A stretch of DNA of 64,000 nt, from positions 1 through 64,000 of the forward strand of contig NZ_LFLT01000023.1 of NCBI RefSeq assembly GCF_001189955.1, in the 5' to 3' direction. This document shows positions 38,380-46,415 of this stretch, in pieces. Both the position numbers and the translations under genes were made by a program. Position 1 is the first letter of the stretch. Each line of letters begins with the position of its first letter. Under the pieces are notes generated by a model. The model searched no databases and was not told the origin of the DNA. It was given only the letters and a program-made list of their open reading frames with translations. The stretch comes from Herbaspirillum chlorophenolicum. Its GTDB lineage: Bacteria > Pseudomonadota > Gammaproteobacteria > Burkholderiales > Burkholderiaceae_D.

Positions 38380-39771
38380 ATGCTCAAAGACAAAAAACTC
38401 TCCGCCTACAAGCCCTCGGCTACCCGCATCAAGGCGCGCTTCGTCGCCATCTCCTGGCGCGACCTGGCAGTCAGTTTCGGGCCCTTCATCCTGCTGATCC
38501 TGGTCGGCGCCTGGCTGGTGATCTGGCTGATCAGGCCGGCGCCGCCGTCCGACATCACCATCGCGGCCGGCCCCAAGGACAGTAATTTCTGGCGCGTGGC
38601 CGAACGCTACCGCACCATCCTGGCGCGCGACGGCATCAAGCTCAATATCGTCGAGACCGGCGGCTCGCTGGATAACCTCAAGCGGCTGGCCGATCCGGCG
38701 CAAGACGTGGATGTGGGCTTCGTTCAGGGCGGTTTGGCCAGCGCGGTGAGCGCCGATGCGCTGGCGCCGCTGGTGTCGTTGGGCAGCATCTCTTATGTGC
38801 CGGTATCCATTTATTACCGCAGTCCGCCGCTGCGCGAGGACGGCAAGCCCGCGCCGCCGTTGCGCCAGCTCTCGGAACTGGCGGGCAAGCGCATCGCCAT
38901 CGGCGGCGAGGGTAGCGGCTCCAGCGTGCTGGCCTTGACGCTGCTCAAGGCAAATGGCGTGGAGCAGGGCGGCGGCACCGAGCTGTTGAGCATCGGCGGT
39001 GATGACGCGGCCCAGGCGCTGACGAGCGGCAAGATCGATGCCGCTTTCCTGATGGGGGATTCGGTATCGGTGGCGACCATGGGCAAGCTGCTGCGCACGC
39101 CTGGCATCCGGCTGCTGGATTTCTCGCAGGCCGATGCCTATGTGCGGCGCTTCCGCTACCTGAACATCCTGAAGATGCCGATGGGCGTGTTCGATCTGGC
39201 GCGCAACCTGCCTTCGCGCGATACCCAACTGGTGGCGCCGACGGCGGAACTGGTGGCGCGCGACGACTTGCATCCGGCCTTGTCCGACCTGCTGATCGAG
39301 GCGGCGCACGAAGTACATGGCAAGGCCAACGTGATGCAAAAGGCGGGGGAGTTTCCGGCGCCGCTGGAGCATGAATATCCGATCAGCGACGATGCCGCAC
39401 GCTATTACAAGTCGGGCAAGACCTTCTTCTACCGTACGCTGCCGTTCTGGATGGCCAGCCTGGTCGACCGGGCGGTGGTGATCCTGCTGCCGATCATCCT
39501 GCTGCTGATTCCCGGCATCCGACTGGTGCCAATGCTGTACGGCTGGCGCATCCGTTCGCGCATCTATCACTGGTATGGCGAGCTGATCGCGCTGGAGCGG
39601 GGGATTTCGCGCGAGACGCAGGAGCAGCAGGCCGAGATGCTCAAGCGCCTGGATGAGATCGAAGCGGCGGTCAACCGCATGAAGATGCCGCTGGCCTTTG
39701 CCGACCAGTTCTATGTGCTGCGCGAGCATATCGGTTTCGTCCGTGCGCGGCTGGAGCATGGCGTGGCCTGA
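38380..39771 (+). CDS. Membrane-anchored TAXI-family receptor-like protein
   Basis: 463 residues. One membrane segment lies near residues 30-52, followed by a periplasmic TAXI-type solute-binding domain (SDITIAAGPKDSNFWRVAERY, GGSLDNLKRLADP, VDVGFVQGG). A second hydrophobic stretch near 360-385 and a charged, coiled-coil cytoplasmic tail follow. TAXI receptors normally serve TRAP transporters, but no TRAP permease gene is present here and the protein is anchored at both sides. A sensing role or stand-alone receptor is possible. It starts 72 bp after cynS. Confidence 0.82.
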   Translation: MLKDKKLSAYKPSATRIKARFVAISWRDLAVSFGPFILLILVGAWLVIWLIRPAPPSDITIAAGPKDSNFWRVAERYRTILARDGIKLNIVETGGSLDNLKRLADPAQDVDVGFVQGGLASAVSADALAPLVSLGSISYVPVSIYYRSPPLREDGKPAPPLRQLSELAGKRIAIGGEGSGSSVLALTLLKANGVEQGGGTELLSIGGDDAAQALTSGKIDAAFLMGDSVSVATMGKLLRTPGIRLLDFSQADAYVRRFRYLNILKMPMGVFDLARNLPSRDTQLVAPTAELVARDDLHPALSDLLIEAAHEVHGKANVMQKAGEFPAPLEHEYPISDDAARYYKSGKTFFYRTLPFWMASLVDRAVVILLPIILLLIPGIRLVPMLYGWRIRSRIYHWYGELIALERGISRETQEQQAEMLKRLDEIEAAVNRMKMPLAFADQFYVLREHIGFVRARLEHGVA

Positions 39772-39790
39772 GCGCCACGCCGGAAGGGGA

Positions 39791-39815
39791 AAGCCGCCTA
39801 TTGGCGGCTTTGTTG
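39791..39815 (+). terminator. Terminator-like hairpin
   Basis: AAGCCGCC (39791-39798) pairs with GGCGGCTT (39803-39810) around TATT, followed by TGTTG. It lies 19 bp after the TAXI gene; the T-run is imperfect. Confidence 0.6.
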
Positions 39816-39855
39816 TATAGTGGGCCGTCGCGCCAAAACTACTGTATGAAAAATA

Positions 39856-39871
39856 CTGTGTATTTGTACAG
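39856..39871. promoter_or_regulatory. LexA box (SOS operator)
   Basis: CTGT-GTATTTGT-ACAG, an exact match to the CTGT-N8-ACAG consensus used by LexA in beta- and gammaproteobacteria, inside an AT-rich promoter-like stretch and 50 bp upstream of a 76-codon gene. Confidence 0.75.
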
Positions 39872-39921
39872 TATATGTGCTACAGTGAAGTCTCTTACAG
39901 ACAAGAAGAGGAATCACTGCC

Positions 39922-40152
39922 ATGACACACTTCGATCTTGCTTCAAACACACGCTTCGCCGTTGTTTCTTCCACGCCGTCGTCGTTCAGCCTGCGTATCG
40001 GCCGCCGCGAAATCTTCGCCTGCCGCGATACTTACGTACGGCGCTACCGCGTCAACCCCGTCATTGAATGCAGCGCCGGCATAGAGCCCGGCCACGTTGA
40101 AATCCTGTTGTTCCGCCGCTGGTTGCTGGTGCTGTCCAAGGCGCGCGGCTAA
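39922..40152 (+). CDS. Small Arg-rich protein, probable SOS-regulated gene of unknown function
   Basis: 76 residues from an ATG preceded by AGAGGAAT. No domain is recognised. The protein is basic (FSLRIGRREIFACRDTYVRR) with a hydrophobic C-terminal patch (VEILLFRRWLLVL) and two Cys. No signal peptide. A perfect LexA box lies directly upstream and no other gene is between, so induction by DNA damage is likely. Roles such as a cell-division inhibitor or a repair accessory are possible but not shown. Confidence 0.6.
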   Translation: MTHFDLASNTRFAVVSSTPSSFSLRIGRREIFACRDTYVRRYRVNPVIECSAGIEPGHVEILLFRRWLLVLSKARG

Positions 40153-40238
40153 TGCGTCGCGCGCTCGACTGGCTGGTGATGGACGATGGCGGCCATGCTG
40201 CCGCTACCGTCCCCACCGGCTCGATGGGAAGATGCAGT

Positions 40239-41426
40239 TCAGACATCCGCGTCCAGATTCTGCGTGCGATGGCTGGCCGGGAATGTGACCAAGTGCCTGA
40301 CATCCAGCCGGATGCCGATCCATTCGCCGATGTCATGGTCATGGTGCGAGGGAACCAGCGACAGTAGCTGCTGGCCGTTCTCCAGTTCCAGCGTGTAGAG
40401 GAATTCCGCACCGCGAAATGATTTGCGCAATACCTGTGCCTTGAAGGGCGATGCATCGTCGTGCATCACATCGTCGGCGCGCAGCAGTATGTCGATTACT
40501 GCCGGGTGTGCGCCGGGTGGATTTTCCGGTACTTCATCCTGATGACGCTGATGAGATTGGCGGGGCTGGTTATCCAGGTACTCCGAGTAGCCGTGGTAAT
40601 TCGGATTTTTTCCGCTCATCGTCATTGAACGCAGCCGTCCGGCTGCGGTTTCCACTTCGAATACGCCATCTTGCCGAGGCTGCTGCAAGCGGCCTTCCAT
40701 CAACACGCCATGGCCGATGAAGTCGGCCACGAAGCGCGTCGCGGGGCGATGGTAGAGGGAATAGGGCGTGTCCCATTGCTCGAGGCGGGCCTGTTTCATG
40801 ACGCCGACCACATCGCCTACGGCGAAGGCTTCCATCTGGTCATGCGTGACCATCAGGGCGGTGGTGTGCGTGCGCTTGAGAATGTCGCGCACGTCATGCG
40901 CCAGCCTTTCCCGCAATTCCACATCCAGGCTTGAGAAGGGTTCGTCCAGCAACAGCAGCCGCGGTTGCGGCGCCAGCGCACGGGCCAGGGCGATGCGCTG
41001 CTGCTGGCCGCCGGAGAGCTGGTGCGGGAATTTCTTGTGGGCGTCGGGCAGGCCGACTAGCGCCAGCATCTGGTCAACTACCGCGGCACGTTGCGCGCGC
41101 GCCATGCCGCGCAGGCCGAAGCCGACGTTGGCGGCGATGTCCAGGTGCGGGAACAGCGCGAAGTCCTGAAATACCATGCCGATGCGGCGTTCCTCGGCCG
41201 GTACGCGCATGCCGTGGCCGTCCAGTACGCGGCCGTCCAGCCGGATGCTGCCGGATTGCGCCTGTTCCAGGCCGGCGATGGCGCGCAGCAGGCTGGTTTT
41301 GCCGCTGCCGGAGGGGCCGAGCAGCACACCCAACTGGCCCGGCTGCAGTTGCAGCGAGACGGCGTCGACCGCCGGCGTCGGGGTGCGCGGATAGCGGATG
41401 CTGACCTGATCGACTTCGAGAAACAT
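40239..41426 (-). CDS. Iron(III)-type ABC transporter ATPase (FbpC-like)
   Basis: 395 residues from the ATG at 41426 (MFLEVDQVSIRYP); the longer frame upstream to 41903 only covers the divergent gene. Walker A GPSGSGKTS, signature LSGGQQQRIALARAL, Walker B LLLDEPFSSLD and switch His in VTHDQMEAF. FbpC/PotA-type regulatory (TOBE) sequence follows, but with an extra His/Gln/Asn-rich stretch of about 40 residues after residue ~275 and a HHDHD motif near the C-terminus, perhaps metal-binding. It is transcribed divergently from a matching permease; no binding-protein gene is nearby. Confidence 0.87.
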   Translation of the reverse strand: MFLEVDQVSIRYPRTPTPAVDAVSLQLQPGQLGVLLGPSGSGKTSLLRAIAGLEQAQSGSIRLDGRVLDGHGMRVPAEERRIGMVFQDFALFPHLDIAANVGFGLRGMARAQRAAVVDQMLALVGLPDAHKKFPHQLSGGQQQRIALARALAPQPRLLLLDEPFSSLDVELRERLAHDVRDILKRTHTTALMVTHDQMEAFAVGDVVGVMKQARLEQWDTPYSLYHRPATRFVADFIGHGVLMEGRLQQPRQDGVFEVETAAGRLRSMTMSGKNPNYHGYSEYLDNQPRQSHQRHQDEVPENPPGAHPAVIDILLRADDVMHDDASPFKAQVLRKSFRGAEFLYTLELENGQQLLSLVPSHHDHDIGEWIGIRLDVRHLVTFPASHRTQNLDADV

Positions 41427-41570
41427 GTAGTACTCACTTAAATGGTTACAATTCGCATTTGCTGCAGTGTAGCGTATGCGCCGGGACAAACTGCTCCCGC
41501 GCCATGCCGATATGCATCCTTTGCCGTATTTCCATGTTGTTGTTGCCGTCCTTCTGATTCTTTTTAGCTC

Positions 41571-43217
41571 ATGCACATCATCGGTTTGCTCGCAGTCCTG
41601 ATCGCTTTGCCCATCCTCGGTATCCTCGGCGCCTGGTTCGGCCTGGATGCGGCCGGAATCGACAGCTTGCGCCAGCAGATGCAGACCGTGCTGCCGGGCT
41701 ACCTTGTCACGTCGGGTTGGCTGGCGCTCATGGTGACGCTGGGCGTGGCGCTGGTGGGCGGGACGGTTGCCGTGGCGATCAGCCTGTTCGAATTTCGCGG
41801 CAAGCGTTTCTTCTCCTGGGCGCTGCTGCTGCCGATGGCCATGCCGGCTTATGTCTGCGCCTATGCCTATACCGATTTCCTGCAATACGCCGGCATCGTG
41901 CAAGGCACGCTGCGCGGCTGGTTTCCGGGGTTCCGGTTCGATGTGCGCGGCTTGCCCGGCGCCATTTTTCTGTTCGTTTTCACGCTCTATCCCTATGCCT
42001 ACCTGTTGGCCCGCAATGCCTTATCCGAGCGCGGCACGCATTTGATGGAGGCCGCGCGCATGCTGGGCACGCCGCTGCGCGAACGCATCGTGCGCGTGGC
42101 GCTGCCGCTGGCGCGCCCGGCGCTGATGGCCGGCGCCGCACTGGCGCTGATGGAGACGCTGGCCGATTACGGCGTCTCCGCCTACTTCGGCCTGACGACC
42201 TTTACCACCGGCATCTACAAGGCCTGGATGGTGCTGGACGACCGCATCGCCGCTGCCCAGTACGCGTCGGCGCTGCTGCTGTTCGTGGCGGTATTGCTGT
42301 GGCTGGAACGGCGCGAGCAGCAGCGCATGCGTTTTTCGAGCGTACGCGGCCATCGCGGCGATGATGGCGGCGCCGAAGCGCGCTTGCCGGTGCTGGGTGG
42401 CGGCCGGGCAGTGCTGGCCTGGCTGGTGTGCGGTTTGCCGGTGTTGCTCGGGTTCGTGCTGCCGGTGCTGATCCTGCTGCAATTGTGGTGGGGCGAGCTG
42501 GGACGCACGGCGCAGACCGGTTTCGAGGGCGGTTCGGCATCGCTGTTCAGTTTTTCCCGCTATGCCGGCTGGGTGTGGAACAGTTTCCGCTTCGGCGGCA
42601 TGGCGGCGCTGGTGGCGATCGTGCTGGCGCTGTCGTTGTGCTTCGCGCAGCGCGCCGGCGGCATGTCCCGCGTGTCGGGATGGCTGTTGCGCGGCGTGGC
42701 GCGGCTGGCGTCGATGGGCTATGCGATTCCAGGCTCGGTGATCGCGGTGGGCATCCTGCTGCCGGTTGCCTGGTTGCAGGCAGTGTGGCCGGCGGCCAGT
42801 TTGGGTATTTTGCTGACGGCCACCTCGCTGGGTGTGATCTACGCATATCTGGTACGCTTCACGGCGGTCGCGGTGCAGTCGGTGGAAGCAGGTTACACGC
42901 GCATCCCCGCCAGCGTGGATGAGGCGGCGCGCACCTTGGGCAGCAGCCGCGGCGCCATCGCCTGGCGCCTGCATGTGCCGCTGCTGTGGCGCTCGCTGGC
43001 GACGGCGGCGCTGATGGTGTTTGTCGATGTGGTCAAGGAGTTGCCGGCGACCTTGTTGCTGCGGCCTTTCGATACCGACACCCTGGCCGTCATTGCCCAC
43101 AACCTGGCGCGCGATGAACGGCTGGGCGAGGCGGCGCTGCCGGCATTGTCCATTGTCGCGGTCGGATTGGTGCCGGTGCTGGTGGTGATGCGCGCGCTGG
43201 ATACGCGCAAGAACTGA
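41571..43217 (+). CDS. Iron(III)-type ABC transporter permease (FbpB-like)
   Basis: Fused double permease of 548 residues with about twelve membrane segments. Two EAA loops are visible: EAARMLGTPLRERIVRVALP in the first half and EAARTLGSSRGAIAWRLHVP in the second. This duplication is typical of FbpB/AfuB iron permeases, which need no second permease gene. The partner ATPase lies divergently on the left. The periplasmic FbpA-like protein must be encoded elsewhere. No strong ribosome site is seen before the ATG. Confidence 0.88.
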   Translation: MHIIGLLAVLIALPILGILGAWFGLDAAGIDSLRQQMQTVLPGYLVTSGWLALMVTLGVALVGGTVAVAISLFEFRGKRFFSWALLLPMAMPAYVCAYAYTDFLQYAGIVQGTLRGWFPGFRFDVRGLPGAIFLFVFTLYPYAYLLARNALSERGTHLMEAARMLGTPLRERIVRVALPLARPALMAGAALALMETLADYGVSAYFGLTTFTTGIYKAWMVLDDRIAAAQYASALLLFVAVLLWLERREQQRMRFSSVRGHRGDDGGAEARLPVLGGGRAVLAWLVCGLPVLLGFVLPVLILLQLWWGELGRTAQTGFEGGSASLFSFSRYAGWVWNSFRFGGMAALVAIVLALSLCFAQRAGGMSRVSGWLLRGVARLASMGYAIPGSVIAVGILLPVAWLQAVWPAASLGILLTATSLGVIYAYLVRFTAVAVQSVEAGYTRIPASVDEAARTLGSSRGAIAWRLHVPLLWRSLATAALMVFVDVVKELPATLLLRPFDTDTLAVIAHNLARDERLGEAALPALSIVAVGLVPVLVVMRALDTRKN

Positions 43218-43286
43218 TCCCTTGCAATCGGACGTGCCGCCCGCATCATTACAGGACAACAAGCAAGCCATGCTAATGGAGAAATT

Positions 43287-44654
43287 ATGAGCCAATACGA
43301 TTACGACCTGTTCACCATCGGCGGTGGCTCCGGCGGGGTGCGCGCCGCGCGTTTTGCCGGGCAAACCGGGGCCCGCGTGGGTATCGCCGAGAGCCGCGAC
43401 CTGGGCGGAACCTGCGTCAATGTCGGCTGCATCCCCAAGAAGCTGATGTCTTACAGCGCGCATTACCACAGCGATTTCGGCGATGCGGCAGGCTATGGCT
43501 GGAGCCTGAATGCCCAGCCCAGCTTCGACTGGAACACGCTGATCGCCAACAAGGACCGCGAGATCGCGCACCTGAACGATATCTACAAGCGCCTGCTGGA
43601 CGGCGCCAACGTGGCGCTGCACCGCGGCTTCGCCACCGTGGAGGATGCGCATACGGTCAACGTCGATGGCCGGCGTTTCACCGCCAAACATATCCTGGTG
43701 GCCACCGGCGGCTATCCCGAACGTCCGGATATTCCAGGCAAGGAATTCGGCATCACGTCCGACGACTTCTTCCATCTGAAGGCCTTGCCCAAGCGGGCAG
43801 TGGTCCTGGGCGGCGGCTACATTGCGGTGGAATTGGCGTCCATCCTCAACGGCCTGGGCAGCGAAGTTACGCTGGTCTACCGCCGCGACCGCCTGCTGCG
43901 CTCGATGGATGCCGATCTGGGCGTGTTCCTGGCCGACGAGATGGCCAAGAAGGGCATCAAGCTGGTATTCAATGCCAACATCGATGCGGTCGAGGCGGCG
44001 CAAGCCGGCGAGCATGTGGTCAAGACCGTGCGCCTGTCCAATGGCGATGTGCTGGAGGCCGAGTGCGTGCTGTTCGCTACCGGCCGCACACCCAATACAT
44101 CGAAGCTGGGCCTGGAGAAGGTCGGCGTGGCGCTGGAAAAGAATGGCGCCATCAAGGCCAACGAGAATTTTGAAAGCAACGTACCCTCCATCCTCGCCGT
44201 GGGCGATGTGATCGACCGCGTGGCGCTGACGCCGGTGGCGTTGGCCGAGGCGATGGCGGTAGTGTCGCGCCTGTTCGGCAATGGCGAGCGGGTGATGTCC
44301 TACCAGAACATCCCGACTGCGGTGTTCAGTCATCCCAACATCGGTACCGTCGGCTTGAGCGAGGAACAGGCGCGCAAGGAAGTCGGCGAGGTGAAGATCT
44401 TCAAGACCGACTTCAAGCCGCTGAAAAATACCCTTTCACGCAACACCGAGCGCACCTTCATGAAACTGGTGGTGGATGCCAGGAGCGACCGCGTACTTGG
44501 CGTGCACATGGTTGGCGGCGAGGCCGGCGAGATCGTCCAGGGGTTTGCCGTGGCCTTGCAATGCGGCGCCACCAAGGCGCAGTTCGACATGACGATCGGG
44601 ATTCACCCGACGTCTGCCGAGGAGTTCGTGACGATGCGTACGCCGGTTGCATGA
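43287..44654 (+). CDS. gor: Glutathione-disulfide reductase
   Basis: FAD enzyme that reduces GSSG with NADPH, 455 residues. FAD motif [14 protein letters not shown], redox-active disulfide [13 protein letters not shown] (C43 and C48), NADPH-domain [15 protein letters not shown], and the C-terminal catalytic His in [10 protein letters not shown]. Replacement of the acidic lipoamide-dehydrogenase pattern by YRRDRLLR after the second Rossmann fold supports NADPH use. It is probably monocistronic and ends before a strong terminator. Confidence 0.93.
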   Translation: MSQYDYDLFTIGGGSGGVRAARFAGQTGARVGIAESRDLGGTCVNVGCIPKKLMSYSAHYHSDFGDAAGYGWSLNAQPSFDWNTLIANKDREIAHLNDIYKRLLDGANVALHRGFATVEDAHTVNVDGRRFTAKHILVATGGYPERPDIPGKEFGITSDDFFHLKALPKRAVVLGGGYIAVELASILNGLGSEVTLVYRRDRLLRSMDADLGVFLADEMAKKGIKLVFNANIDAVEAAQAGEHVVKTVRLSNGDVLEAECVLFATGRTPNTSKLGLEKVGVALEKNGAIKANENFESNVPSILAVGDVIDRVALTPVALAEAMAVVSRLFGNGERVMSYQNIPTAVFSHPNIGTVGLSEEQARKEVGEVKIFKTDFKPLKNTLSRNTERTFMKLVVDARSDRVLGVHMVGGEAGEIVQGFAVALQCGATKAQFDMTIGIHPTSAEEFVTMRTPVA

Positions 44655-44676
44655 GCGATTGCGTTGCGTCATGAAC

Positions 44677-44706
44677 AACGGGGATGACGATGTCATCCCC
44701 GTTTTC
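44677..44706 (+). terminator. Rho-independent terminator (bidirectional)
   Basis: AACGGGGATGAC (44677-44688) pairs with GTCATCCCCGTT (44692-44703) around GAT, followed by TT. It serves gor and possibly the convergent pldA. Confidence 0.8.
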
Positions 44707-44737
44707 TTTTGCTGGCCTCAGATAGACCCGCAGGCCG

Positions 44738-46012
44738 TCAGCGCCACAGTGCGTAGCCGATGCGGAACTGCGGATGTTCCTTCTGGTTGTAGGTCAGCAG
44801 GCTTTCCCCGTAGCCGTAGAAATAGCTCGCCACCAGGAAACCGGCGGTGCCGGGGATCAGGCGGGACAAGGGATACGAGATCTGGGTATCGGCGCTGCCA
44901 TAGTTGCTGCGCTGTCCCTTGCGCAGGGTCGTGGCGAATTTCCAGCCGTCCGGCTTGCCGTAGGCCAGCTTCAGGTCGACATGGCCGCGGTAGTCGCTGA
45001 TGTCGGGATTGTCGTTGGTCGGACCGAGGCTGGCGTAAACCTTGGGGGAAACCGTCAGGTGGTAGTCGTTGAGGTTCCCGAAGCTGAAGGTGGGCTGGAT
45101 GAAGTAAGTGTTCACGCTGCGCGACTCGACCCCGTCCCGGCCGTTGGATTCGTGTTCCAGGCCTGTGGCCAGGGCGATGCGGCTGACGAAGCCATTGCGA
45201 ATGCCGGTGTCGGGCAGGTAGTAGAACAGGCTGGGGCGATAGTTGGTGTCCCGGAATGGCGCGGACGGCGCGGAGAGATCCCACAGCGAGAATTGCGTGT
45301 AGCCGAAATAGAGATTGTCGAGCAGGCCGCGCGAGCGCGGATCGTCCGGCATGAACAGTCGGAATTTGAAGCTCAGCTGGAACTTGGCATTGGTGTTGTT
45401 GCCGCTGTCGCCAACCAGGAAATACACCGGTTCGTTGAACGACAGGCGGCTATTGTCCAGGAGATCCTGAGCCACCGGCGCACTGGCAGGTGTATCCGCA
45501 CCCGGCGCGGCAACTGAGGCCGAAGGCGGTAGTGACGCGGCATCGGCCAGCGGGGGCTGCCCGGGGGCGGGGCGGATCACCATGACCAGCGCCGGCGAAG
45601 CATCGATATCGATGGGCTCGATGCGCACCATGCCCCGCAAACGTTCCGGCAACATGCCGCGATAACGGATCTTGCGGAATTCCCCTTTTTTCAGCGTCAG
45701 GCTGGTCTGGCCGCCATTGCCTGCCTCGCGCGCCAGCGGGACCCGCATCGGTGCAATCATGTCTGCCGAGGCCGACACCGTGATGGTTTCCGGCAACTGA
45801 TAGGTGTGTTCATCTTCATCGTCTTCGCTGACCAGCAGCGTCAACTCCAGCGGTTTGCTGGCGTCCACCTGTTTGGGCGGCTGGACGAGAGCAATGCCGG
45901 CGTGTGCAGTGCCGGGAAGAAAAGCCAGCAACGGGCAGGCGCACAATACCCAGGCGAAGGAAAGCTCAAGCGTGAATCGGGTCGGTTGTCTGAACAAAAG
46001 GAGACGAAGCAT
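44738..46012 (-). CDS. pldA: Outer-membrane phospholipase A
   Basis: Outer-membrane beta-barrel phospholipase (OMPLA), 424 residues from the ATG at 46012 with AAGGA upstream. Signal peptide ends near GTAHA (about residue 37). Residues ~40-175 are an extra periplasmic region, Pro/Ala-rich toward its end, so the protein is longer than the ~290-residue enterobacterial enzyme. The catalytic HxSNG motif (EHESNGRDG) is at about H287/S289, with barrel strands around it (SVNTYFIQPTFSF, DLKLAYGKPDG). It probably hydrolyses phospholipids that reach the outer leaflet. Confidence 0.88.
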   Translation of the reverse strand: MLRLLLFRQPTRFTLELSFAWVLCACPLLAFLPGTAHAGIALVQPPKQVDASKPLELTLLVSEDDEDEHTYQLPETITVSASADMIAPMRVPLAREAGNGGQTSLTLKKGEFRKIRYRGMLPERLRGMVRIEPIDIDASPALVMVIRPAPGQPPLADAASLPPSASVAAPGADTPASAPVAQDLLDNSRLSFNEPVYFLVGDSGNNTNAKFQLSFKFRLFMPDDPRSRGLLDNLYFGYTQFSLWDLSAPSAPFRDTNYRPSLFYYLPDTGIRNGFVSRIALATGLEHESNGRDGVESRSVNTYFIQPTFSFGNLNDYHLTVSPKVYASLGPTNDNPDISDYRGHVDLKLAYGKPDGWKFATTLRKGQRSNYGSADTQISYPLSRLIPGTAGFLVASYFYGYGESLLTYNQKEHPQFRIGYALWR

Positions 46013-46415
46013 GTTGTCCTTGGTAAAGTTTATCTCGATGCCGGCCGTTAAAAGGGAGGCCTTGCCGATACTGAAGAATCGATGAGATTCCTGATCCTTG
46101 TAAAGATCCTGTTGATCGTCAACTGATCGACCATACGCAATAAAGTTGTGGTATTTGCCGCAAGAAGCGCTGTGACGGCAATGTCTGGACTGCAGGAAAT
46201 TGTTAAAATAGCAATTCGACAAAGGGTATTTCCTGATTGTGGCAGAATGACGCGCCTTATAAGCTCCCCGTCGTACTTGTCCGGATTTGTTTTGATGCAG
46301 GCGGTTTTTCCCCGTCGGGATGGGAAAACTGAACGCCCGCTGCTGCGGAAGGGCCGCCAGCGGTGACGTCGTTATCCCGAAAACCAGACGTTCTGATACG
46401 CATCGCCCCACTGCC
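46013..46415. other. Divergent gap between pldA and the GGDEF-EAL gene
   Basis: About 400 bp, AT-rich in its first half, where promoters for both genes would be expected. I see no gene, strong hairpin or clear operator in it. Confidence 0.6.

Noticed and set aside
41440-41460. Possible Fur box between the divergent iron-type ABC genes
   Set aside because: Only the outer AAATG/CATTT arms are symmetrical; the match to the Fur consensus is too poor to claim iron regulation.
42021-44333. 770-codon minus-strand frame opposite the permease and gor genes
   Set aside because: Spans two convincing plus-strand genes and their gap; translation is His/Arg/Gln-rich without any recognisable domain.
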